A stretch of DNA of 64,000 nucleotides from assembly GCA_934177545.1 (NCBI GenBank), contig CAKPPI010000001.1, positions 11,936 to 75,935 on the forward strand, written 5' to 3'. Made by a program: the position numbers and the translations under genes. Source of the DNA: an uncultured Bacilli bacterium. GTDB taxonomy: Bacteria > Bacillota_I > Bacilli_A > RF39 > UBA660. Position 1 is the first letter of the stretch, and every line of letters starts with the position of its first letter. The notes beneath the pieces were generated by a model. That model was given only the letters and a program-made list of their open reading frames with translations. It made no database searches and was not told where the DNA came from. Below are positions 45,562 to 52,778 of the stretch, piece after piece.

Positions 45562-46704
45562 ATGGCAACTAAAAGAGATTATTATGAGGTGTTAGGTGTT
45601 AGTAAAAGTGCTAGTCAAGATGAAATAAAGAGTGCTTTTAGACGTCTTGCAAAGAAATATCATCCGGATATTAGTAAAGAAGAAAATGCTGAAGAAAAAT
45701 TTAAAGAAGTACAAGAAGCATATTCAGTTTTGTCAGATGAAACTAAAAGAAAACAATATGATCAATTTGGTCATGCAGCTTTCCAAGGCGGAGCAGCTGG
45801 TGGTAATCCTTATGGAGGTTTTTCATCAGGTGGTTTTGGCTTTGATGCTAGTGACTTAGGAGATATTTTCGAAGACTTATTTGGTGGAGGCTTTGGAGGT
45901 TTCTCTAGTGGCAGTAGTAGAACAAGTAATAGAAAACAACGTGGTAGTGATATGCTACTTAGAATGAATCTTACTTTTGAAGAAGCAGTATTTGGTTGTG
46001 AGAAGGATATAGATGTAGATGTAATTGATGAATGTGATAATTGTCATGGTAAAGGTGGTTTTGATGAGAAAACTTGTTCAAGATGTCATGGTAGTGGAAC
46101 AGTTACGGTAGAACAAAGAACAATTTTAGGTTCATTTGTTACTAAATCAACTTGTCCTGATTGTAAAGGAAAAGGTAAGACTTTTGCCAAAACTTGTTCA
46201 GATTGTCGTGGAACAGGTACTGTCAAGGTAAGAAAAACTATTACTGTACACGTTCCTGCTGGAATAGATAATGGAGAAAGATTAAGATTAGCAGGTAAAG
46301 GACATGCTTCCCCTAATGGTGGAGAGTCAGGCGACTTGTATTTAGAGTTTACCATCAAAGAACATGACTACTTTAAAAGAGATGGTAATGATATCTACTT
46401 AGAAGTACCAATTACTATTGTAGAAGCAACACTAGGCTGTAAAAAAGAAATACCAACTATCTATGGTAATATAACTGTATCTGTACCAGCTGGAACTGAT
46501 AGTGGTACTAAACAACGAGTAAGAGGAAAGGGCATCAAAGACGATAGAAGAAGAACAGGGGATATGTATATAATCTATCGAGTACAAACTCCTAAAAAAC
46601 TTTCAAGAGATCAGAAAAAACTATTTGAGTCCCTTGCTAATACCGACTTTAAGGATATAGATATTGATAGATTTGATAAATTTACAAGAAAGAATGAATC
46701 TTAA
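45562..46704 (+). CDS. dnaJ: Chaperone DnaJ (Hsp40)
   Basis: Class I J-protein of 380 aa that stimulates DnaK ATPase. J domain (residues 1-70) with KKYHPDIS carrying the HPD motif, then a Gly/Phe-rich linker ([17 protein letters not shown]). Four zinc-finger repeats [24 protein letters not shown] and CSDCRGTG follow, then the C-terminal substrate domains. Start after TAGGAGG. It follows pepF by 11 nt. Confidence 0.98.
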   Translation: MATKRDYYEVLGVSKSASQDEIKSAFRRLAKKYHPDISKEENAEEKFKEVQEAYSVLSDETKRKQYDQFGHAAFQGGAAGGNPYGGFSSGGFGFDASDLGDIFEDLFGGGFGGFSSGSSRTSNRKQRGSDMLLRMNLTFEEAVFGCEKDIDVDVIDECDNCHGKGGFDEKTCSRCHGSGTVTVEQRTILGSFVTKSTCPDCKGKGKTFAKTCSDCRGTGTVKVRKTITVHVPAGIDNGERLRLAGKGHASPNGGESGDLYLEFTIKEHDYFKRDGNDIYLEVPITIVEATLGCKKEIPTIYGNITVSVPAGTDSGTKQRVRGKGIKDDRRRTGDMYIIYRVQTPKKLSRDQKKLFESLANTDFKDIDIDRFDKFTRKNES

Positions 46705-46768
46705 AGATTTGTTCTTTTTTTGACATAATTTTTATATACAATGTGCTAAATTATCATTAGGTGATAAA

Positions 46769-47260
46769 ATGAAAAAAGAAAAATGGTGGGGTACAATTCT
46801 TCTTCTATTAATAATAATGTTTAGTTTTATGACTAAGGATGATATAACAACAGATACAGTTTATGTTACTAATACAAATATGACTTTTGAAATAGAAAAC
46901 TTAACTAAAAAAATTAATATAGATGATATCTCTTATGAAGAAATTAATTCAAAAGAAAAAATACTAACCATTAATAATTCCAAAGAAATAACTTATCAAC
47001 TAGCAGAATCTTATTTATCTAGTGATTTCCTAAAGAAATATCCAAACTTTATTTTTAATAATGAAAGGTATCAGATATTTACCGTTATTTATAATAAAGA
47101 CATTAAAGTATTAAATAACCATTTAGACTATATAAATGAATTGCAAGAGTTATCTAACTATTATATATTTTATGAACCGAGATTAGATGATGAAATTATA
47201 TTATTAAGAGTTGTAAAAGAGAATAAAGAAATAGTATTAGGTGCTACAAAATTTAAATAA
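46769..47260 (+). CDS. Hypothetical membrane-anchored protein, 163 aa
   Basis: Not recognised. A single N-terminal membrane helix (WWGTILLLLIIMFSFM, residues about 6-21) and a polar extracellular domain of about 140 residues with no Cys. There is no lipobox and no SipW-type site. TTAGGTG lies just upstream of the ATG. It sits alone between dnaJ and the Asn T-box leader. Confidence 0.65.
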   Translation: MKKEKWWGTILLLLIIMFSFMTKDDITTDTVYVTNTNMTFEIENLTKKINIDDISYEEINSKEKILTINNSKEITYQLAESYLSSDFLKKYPNFIFNNERYQIFTVIYNKDIKVLNNHLDYINELQELSNYYIFYEPRLDDEIILLRVVKENKEIVLGATKFK

Positions 47261-47275
47261 AATCACCAAAAATAA

Positions 47276-47303
47276 TTGACAAGTTATAAAATAGTATTGT
47301 AAA
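47276..47303 (+). promoter_or_regulatory. Promoter of the gatCAB-aspS2 T-box operon
   Basis: TTGACA (47276-47281), a 16-nt spacer and TGTAAA (47298-47303). The -35 is perfect and the -10 is weak. Confidence 0.55.
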
Positions 47304-47309
47304 CTTTAC

Positions 47310-47541
47310 TAGAAAACGTTGATGAAGAGAAGTAGTAATACTTGACTTATAAGAGAAGCTGTGGTTGGTGAAAACAGTTAAGAAAAGTATTAACGAATAA
47401 CACTTCGGAGTGCTTAAAGAATAAAGTAGACTAAGCCGGGTAGACTCCCGTTAACAAGATAAGCGATTATCATGCTTGATAATAAATTGGGTGGTACCGC
47501 GGGTAAAAGACTCGTCCCTTAACTGGGATTAGAGTCTTTTT
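47310..47541 (+). promoter_or_regulatory. T-box riboswitch leader (asparagine) for gatCAB-aspS2
   Basis: A full T-box leader. It has the stem I distal motif GGTTGGTGAAAACAG (47362-47376), stem II hairpin CACTTCGGAGTG (47401-47412), and the consensus T-box ATTGGGTGGTACCGCGGG (47486-47503). The terminator pairs AAGACTC (47507-47513) with GAGTCTT (47532-47538), plus inner TCCC/GGGA, ahead of T5. The specifier candidate is AAC (47392-47394), an Asn codon. The base before it is T, so no overlapping GAA (Glu) codon is formed. Confidence 0.9.
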
Positions 47542-47568
47542 CGTTTTCTAAAGAAAGGACTGATAAAT

Positions 47569-47877
47569 GTGATAACTAAAGAAATGCTAAAAGACTATGC
47601 TAGAAAGTTAATGTTTGACATGGATGATAATGAGTATGAAACCTTAGAAGATGAGTTTAAAACTATTCTTAAACAAATGGAACTTATCGAAAATATTCCT
47701 AATATAAAAAAGACAGAACCATTATTTTATCCATATGTCTCATATGAAGCGAAGCTTAGATGTGACGAGATTAATGAAATGGAGATGCTTTCTGTTAATG
47801 AGGTGTTAGAAAATACAGAACATCAAGTAAGAGATCAAGTAAAAGTACCAAGGGTGGTGGAAGCTGATGAATTATAG
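47569..47877 (+). CDS. gatC: Asp/Glu-tRNA amidotransferase subunit C
   Basis: Small linker subunit of GatCAB, 102 aa, which wraps around GatA and stabilises the complex. Family features: N-terminal helices (ITKEMLKDYARKLMFDM), EFKTILKQMELIENIP, and the C-terminal RDQVKVPRVVEADEL. GTG start at 47569, with AAGAAAGGACTG upstream. It overlaps gatA by 11 nt. Co-regulated with gatA, gatB and aspS2 by the Asn T-box. Confidence 0.93.
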   Translation: MITKEMLKDYARKLMFDMDDNEYETLEDEFKTILKQMELIENIPNIKKTEPLFYPYVSYEAKLRCDEINEMEMLSVNEVLENTEHQVRDQVKVPRVVEADEL

Positions 47878-49315
47878 AAAATGTTTAATTAGTGATTTAA
47901 GAGAAAATTTAGATGATGGTAGTATAACTAGTGAAGAACTATTTAATGAAGCAGTTAGTCTTGCTAATAAGTATCAGGATCCTTATAACTGTTTTGTAAC
48001 TATCTGTGATAAGTTTAAGATGAAGAAAAGAACTACGCCACTAGCAGGTATACCTTATGCTTTAAAAGATAATATTTCAACTAGTAATATTTTAACAACA
48101 GCATCTAGTAACATCTTAAAAAATTATGTACCAGTCTATGATGCGACAGTTTATAAGAAATTAAAGAATGCTGGAGCAGTATTAGTTGGAAAAACCGTTT
48201 TAGATGAACTTGCTATGGGTGGAACTGGAACAACTGGACATACTGGAATAGTTAGAAATCCTTATGACAAGACAAGAGAGATTGGTGGATCAAGTGCAGG
48301 AAGTGCTGCTGCAGTTGCTCTTGGAATTGTACCTTTTGCTATTGGAAGTGATACTGGTGACTCTATTAGAAAACCAGCTGCTTTTGGCGGAGTGGTTGGC
48401 TATAAACCAACATATGGTTTAATATCTCGTTATGGTCTATTTGCTTTTGCTTCAAGCCTTGATCATGTTGGTTGCTTTGCAAGAAGTGTTAAAGATGTCG
48501 CTTTAGTTACTAATACTATTAAAGGATATGATCCTCATGATATGACTACTTATCAAGATGATAGTGATTTACTATCTGGTATCGATGAACCGTTAGCAGG
48601 TAAAAAGTTATTTTATATCAAAGAAATAGTAGATAGAAGCTTATATAAAGAAGACGATGATGAGTTGATGCAAGTATTAGATAACTTTTATTCACTTCTT
48701 GAAAGATTAAAAACTAGGGGAGCAGAAATAACAGAAGTATCCATTGATAAAGCGTTACTAGAAGCGATATATCCTACTTATATGACTATATCTTGTGCCG
48801 AAGCGACTAGTAATAACTCTAACTTAACAGGAATAGCTTTTGGAAATAGAGTAGCTAAAGATGATGTTAATAGTCTAATAACTGCTACTAGAACAGAAGG
48901 CTTCTCAGAACTTATTAAAAGACGTTTTGTCCTAGGTAGTTATATTTTACAAAAAGAAAATCAAGAGAAACTTTATCTAAATGCCTGTCGAGTTAGAAGA
49001 TTATTAGTAGATAAATTAACAAATCTTTTCAAAGAATATGATAGCTTAATCTTACCTTGTAGTGGTGGACCTGCTCCTAAGTTTGATGATGATAGTGACA
49101 AGCTAAGTGATAAATACCTATTATTAGAAAACCATATGGCACTAGGTAACTTCGGAGGATTCCCATCAATTACTATCCCATCAGGATTTGTAAATAACTG
49201 TCCAATTGGTATTAACCTTACTAGTGGAATAAAAGAAGATAAGAAAGTATTAAATATTGCTAATGAGATAGAAATGCTAACCGGTCTTAAAGGACAAATA
49301 GGAGGTGAAGAGTAA
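47867..49315 (+). CDS. gatA: Asp/Glu-tRNA amidotransferase subunit A
   Basis: Amidase subunit of 482 aa that hydrolyses Gln (or Asn) to supply ammonia for Asp-tRNA-Asn and Glu-tRNA-Gln amidation. The catalytic Lys lies in YALKDNIS near residue 65. The Ser/Gly region reads GGSSAGSAAAVA where most GatA have GSSGGSAA. The nucleophile region reads SDTGDSIRKPAAF where DTGGSIRQPA is usual. Ser residues are retained, but the Gly to Asp and Gly to Ala changes beside the active site are notable. It overlaps gatB by 1 nt. Confidence 0.95.
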   Translation: MNYRKCLISDLRENLDDGSITSEELFNEAVSLANKYQDPYNCFVTICDKFKMKKRTTPLAGIPYALKDNISTSNILTTASSNILKNYVPVYDATVYKKLKNAGAVLVGKTVLDELAMGGTGTTGHTGIVRNPYDKTREIGGSSAGSAAAVALGIVPFAIGSDTGDSIRKPAAFGGVVGYKPTYGLISRYGLFAFASSLDHVGCFARSVKDVALVTNTIKGYDPHDMTTYQDDSDLLSGIDEPLAGKKLFYIKEIVDRSLYKEDDDELMQVLDNFYSLLERLKTRGAEITEVSIDKALLEAIYPTYMTISCAEATSNNSNLTGIAFGNRVAKDDVNSLITATRTEGFSELIKRRFVLGSYILQKENQEKLYLNACRVRRLLVDKLTNLFKEYDSLILPCSGGPAPKFDDDSDKLSDKYLLLENHMALGNFGGFPSITIPSGFVNNCPIGINLTSGIKEDKKVLNIANEIEMLTGLKGQIGGEE

Positions 49316-50742
49316 TGTATGATGTAGTTATTGGACTTGAAGTACACTGTGAATTAGATACGTTATCTAAAAACTTTTCAAGTAGTGAAAATAGTTATAC
49401 TAAGATTCCTAATATTCACGTTTCACCAGTTGATTTAGGACTACCGGGAATATTACCTGTTGTAAATGAAAAAGCTTGTTATAATGCTTTAAGAACAGCG
49501 ATGGCTCTTCACTGTGAAAATCCTGATGAGATAATGTTTGATCGCAAGAACTATTTTTATCCCGACCTTCCTAAAGGCTACCAAATAACTCAAGTTACTA
49601 AACCAATGGGAAGAAACGGTTACTTAGATATATTAGTAGATGGTTCTATCAAAAGAGTATTAATTCATCAGTTACATCTAGAAGAAGATACAGCTAGTCT
49701 AGAGCATGATAAGAACTATTCCCTAATAGATTATAACCGTAGTGGTATACCACTAATGGAAATAGTAACAGAACCATGTCTTACCAGTGCTCTTGAAGCA
49801 GTAACTTTTCTAGAAGACTTAAGAGATGTCTTCTTATATCTAGGAGTTAGTGAAGCAAAGACTGATAAAGGTCAGATGAGATGTGATGTTAATATCTCTT
49901 TAAAAGAAAAAGGTAGTGATAAGCTTGGTACTAAAGTCGAGATGAAAAACATTAACTCATTCACAAGTGTCAAAGAAGCGATAGAATATGAAATAAAAAG
50001 ACAAAGTGAAGCCTTGGCTAATGGCGAGAAGATAATTCAAGAGACAAGACGAATTGATGAGACGGGAAAAACTCACTCTATGCGTGAAAAAGTAGATGCC
50101 ATTGATTATAAATACTTTGTCGATGCTAACTTACCACCAGTTAAAATAACGGATGCTAAGAAAGAAGAACTAAGAAGTTCTATTCCTAAATTAAAACTAG
50201 ATAGAATTTTAACTTATCAAAAAGAACTAGGACTAGATTATTATGATGCTTCTATTATTGCTAAAGAAAGAGACCTAGCAGACTACTTTGAAGAGACTGT
50301 AAAAGATGTAAGCTTAGCTGTTAACTTTATAACAACTAGTATCTTATCAACTTTAAATAAACTAGAAATTACTATTGAAGAGTTAGTAGTAACTCCTTCA
50401 ATGCTAAGTAGTTTAATAAACTTAGTAAGTAGTGATAAGTTATCACTTGATCATGCTAAGAAAATACTTTATAAAGCAATAGAATTAAAAACTGATCCTA
50501 TTAAATTAATAGAGAAAGAAAATTTGTCACAAATAAACGATAAAGATGAATTAATTAAATACATAAAAATAGAGTTTGATAAATATCCTAATCAAGTAGA
50601 ACAATATATAAAAGAAGATAATTTATCAGTTATTAATTTCTTTATGGGAAAAGTTATGTCATCTACTAAAAGACAAGCTAATCCTAATATGACAAGAGAA
50701 TTAATCAAAGAAGAACTAGAAAGGATGAAGAAGAATGATTAA
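49315..50742 (+). CDS. gatB: Asp/Glu-tRNA amidotransferase subunit B
   Basis: Kinase and tRNA-binding subunit of GatCAB, 475 aa, which phosphorylates Asp- or Glu-tRNA before amidation. Family motifs: VIGLEVHCELDT at the start, DRKNYFYPDLPKGYQIT, LEEDTASLEHD, DYNRSGIPLMEIVTEP and MRCDVNISL. The C-terminal YqeY/tail domain recognises the tRNA elbow. It overlaps gatA by 1 nt and aspS2 by 8 nt, so all four products are probably made in balanced amounts. Confidence 0.97.
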   Translation: MYDVVIGLEVHCELDTLSKNFSSSENSYTKIPNIHVSPVDLGLPGILPVVNEKACYNALRTAMALHCENPDEIMFDRKNYFYPDLPKGYQITQVTKPMGRNGYLDILVDGSIKRVLIHQLHLEEDTASLEHDKNYSLIDYNRSGIPLMEIVTEPCLTSALEAVTFLEDLRDVFLYLGVSEAKTDKGQMRCDVNISLKEKGSDKLGTKVEMKNINSFTSVKEAIEYEIKRQSEALANGEKIIQETRRIDETGKTHSMREKVDAIDYKYFVDANLPPVKITDAKKEELRSSIPKLKLDRILTYQKELGLDYYDASIIAKERDLADYFEETVKDVSLAVNFITTSILSTLNKLEITIEELVVTPSMLSSLINLVSSDKLSLDHAKKILYKAIELKTDPIKLIEKENLSQINDKDELIKYIKIEFDKYPNQVEQYIKEDNLSVINFFMGKVMSSTKRQANPNMTRELIKEELERMKKND

Positions 50743-52480
50743 AAATATATATCGTGACTGCTATGCTGGTAGTCTTAGAGAAAAAGATATTGATAAAGAA
50801 GTAAAAGTAGCTGGTTTCATTGAAAATATAAGAGACCATGGTGGAGTAATCTTTGTTGATTTAAGAGATTACTATGGAACACTACAATTAGTTAGTAATG
50901 ATGATAAGATGTTTGATGATTTAACAAGAGAGTCATCTGTTACAGTAACAGGAAAGATTCGTAAAAGAGATAGTGATGACTATAATGATCGAATTGAAAC
51001 TGGTACTATTGAATTATTAGTTAGTTCTATAAAGGTACTTGGTAAGAGTAAGAATGTTTTACCATTTGAAGTTATGACTAGTAAAGATGTATCAGAAGAT
51101 GTAAGACTAAAGTATCGTTATCTAGATTTAAGAAATCCTAAAGTTAAACAATCTATTCTATTTAGAAATAAAGTTATTCACTTTTTAAGAAACTTAATGG
51201 AAAGTGAAGACTTTGTTGAACTACAAACTCCAATCTTAACTTCATCATCTCCTGAAGGAGCAAGAGACTTTCTAGTACCTAGTAGAAAATATAAAGGAAA
51301 GTTTTATGCCCTACCACAAGCTCCTCAACAATTTAAACAACTACTAATGTGTGCTGGTTTTGATAAATACTATCAAATAGCACCATGCTTTAGAGATGAA
51401 GATGCAAGAAGTGACCGTGTTTATGGTGAATTCTATCAATTAGACTTTGAAATGGCTTTTTCAACTGAAGAAGATGTCCTAAGAATGGGTGAGAAAGTAT
51501 TTTATGAAACATTTAGGGAGTTTGCTAAAGATAAAGATATATCAGAACCACCATTTATTAGATTAACTTATAAAGAAGCGATGGAAAAGTATGGTTCTGA
51601 TAAACCAGATTTAAGAAATCCTTTAGTTATAATTGATTTAACAGAAGAGTTTGAAGAGACAGAATTTCGTCCTTTTAGAGGTGTACCAGTTAAAGGAATA
51701 AAAGTAGAAAACTTAGCTAGTAAGAGTAATTCTTGGTTTAATGAGGTAGTTGATTATGCCAAAAGTATTGGTATGCCAGGAATTGGTTATTTAAAAGTAA
51801 ATGAAGATTTATCATTTGCTGGTCCTATTGATAAGTTTTTAACTGAAGATGAACGTGAAGCTTTAATAGATAAAGCTGATCTTAAGAAAGATGATGTCTT
51901 ATTCTTTATAGCAGATCGTAAAAAATCGCTAGAACTAGCTGGTTCTATTAGAATGGAGTTAGGTAGAAAACTTGATTTAATGGATCCTAATAAATATGTC
52001 TTTGCTATCATTCATGACTTTCCAATGTTTGAGTGGGATGAAGAAAATGAATGCTATACTTTCATGCATAATCCATTTAGTATGCCAAAAGATGGAATGA
52101 AAGGGCTTGATCAAAAAGTAGAAGACATTCTAGCTTATCAATTTGACTTTGTTTGTAATGGTGTAGAATTATCTAGTGGAGCAGTTAGAAACCATGACTT
52201 AGAAATCATGAAGAAAGTCTTTGCAATAGCAGGTTATGAGGAAGAAGAAATCGAAAAGAGATTTAAAGCTTTATATGAAGCTTTCCAATATGGAGCACCA
52301 CCTCATGCTGGTATGGCCCCTGGACTTGATCGTATTCTAATGATGCTTCTAGATGAAGACTCTATTAGAGAAACAATCGCATTCCCAATGAGTGCTTCAG
52401 GAAGTGATATCTTAATGAATGCTCCAAGTACTGTTACAGAACAACAATTAAGAGAAGTACATATCAAAGTAAGAGATTAG
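50735..52480 (+). CDS. aspS2: Aspartyl-tRNA synthetase 2, probably non-discriminating
   Basis: Second bacterial-type AspRS, 581 aa. The OB-domain segment reads NIRDHGGVIFVDLRD; His replaces the Leu found in the copy at 28723. His is the residue associated with non-discriminating AspRS that also charge tRNA-Asn. The class II core has FRDEDARSDRVYGEFYQLDFEM, where copy 1 has [14 protein letters not shown], and motif 3 (GMAPGLDRILMM). Linkage to gatCAB and to an Asn T-box supports a role in making Asp-tRNA-Asn for transamidation. No asnS is in this window. Overlaps gatB by 8 nt. Confidence 0.93.
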   Translation: MIKNIYRDCYAGSLREKDIDKEVKVAGFIENIRDHGGVIFVDLRDYYGTLQLVSNDDKMFDDLTRESSVTVTGKIRKRDSDDYNDRIETGTIELLVSSIKVLGKSKNVLPFEVMTSKDVSEDVRLKYRYLDLRNPKVKQSILFRNKVIHFLRNLMESEDFVELQTPILTSSSPEGARDFLVPSRKYKGKFYALPQAPQQFKQLLMCAGFDKYYQIAPCFRDEDARSDRVYGEFYQLDFEMAFSTEEDVLRMGEKVFYETFREFAKDKDISEPPFIRLTYKEAMEKYGSDKPDLRNPLVIIDLTEEFEETEFRPFRGVPVKGIKVENLASKSNSWFNEVVDYAKSIGMPGIGYLKVNEDLSFAGPIDKFLTEDEREALIDKADLKKDDVLFFIADRKKSLELAGSIRMELGRKLDLMDPNKYVFAIIHDFPMFEWDEENECYTFMHNPFSMPKDGMKGLDQKVEDILAYQFDFVCNGVELSSGAVRNHDLEIMKKVFAIAGYEEEEIEKRFKALYEAFQYGAPPHAGMAPGLDRILMMLLDEDSIRETIAFPMSASGSDILMNAPSTVTEQQLREVHIKVRD

Positions 52481-52503
52481 CTATAGAACACTCTATAGTT
52501 TTT
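52481..52503 (+). terminator. Terminator of gatCAB-aspS2
   Basis: CTATAGA (52481-52487) pairs with TCTATAG (52492-52498), followed by a T run. The stem starts right after the aspS2 stop. Confidence 0.85.
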
Positions 52504-52558
52504 CTTTTTATAGTTTGACATATTAACTGTATAAAATTAGTTTAAAACTAAAAATTAA

Positions 52559-52588
52559 TTGAAAATCACCCCCTCTTTGTGTTAGAAT
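52559..52588 (+). promoter_or_regulatory. Promoter of surface locus B
   Basis: TTGAAA (52559-52564), an 18-nt spacer and TAGAAT (52583-52588). Transcription should start near 52595, in the block conserved with locus A. The promoter itself is not conserved between the loci. Confidence 0.6.
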
Positions 52589-52618
52589 CTAATTAAAGAT
52601 AAGGAAGAGGTGATTACT

Positions 52619-52687
52619 ATGTATTTGTCAACCATAATGTCAAGTTTACAATTAGTTAACATGGGGGGGGCAATTTATATAGATTAA
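52619..52687 (+). CDS. Leader peptide ORF B, short frame (8-G state)
   Basis: A 22-codon ORF from ATG 52619 with GAAGAGGTGATT upstream, matching leader ORF A (shared MSSLQLVNMGG). The G run has 8 residues, so after the tract the frame turns to AIYID and stops at TAA (52685-52687), 25 nt before the terminator stem. Inserting a single G would open a frame encoding GGGNLYRLITSFYHALITG and ending at TAG 52720-52722, inside the stem. Its last eight residues (FYHALITG) then match those of leader A, and both frames have the same length after the tract. I read this as the OFF version of the same device. Confidence 0.6.
   Translation: MYLSTIMSSLQLVNMGGAIYID
52663..52670 (+). repeat. Homopolymeric G tract, 8 nt, inside leader ORF B
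   Basis: Eight G in an AT-rich context, one fewer than in locus A. The flanking AGTTAACAT and CAATTTA are shared with locus A. Confidence 0.9.
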
Positions 52688-52712
52688 TCACTTCTTTTTA
52701 TCATGCATTAAT

Positions 52713-52744
52713 AACGGGATAGGACTAGTCTTATCTTGTTTTTT
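52713..52744 (+). terminator. Attenuator-type terminator of locus B
   Basis: AACGGGATAGG (52713-52723) pairs fully over 11 bp with CTTATCTTGTT (52730-52740), with three wobble pairs, a 6-nt loop and T6. The loop differs from locus A (ACTAGT versus ATTGGC) while the stem is kept. Confidence 0.8.
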
Positions 52745-52778
52745 AGTGTAAATAAAATAGAAGGAGTGAATAAGAAAA

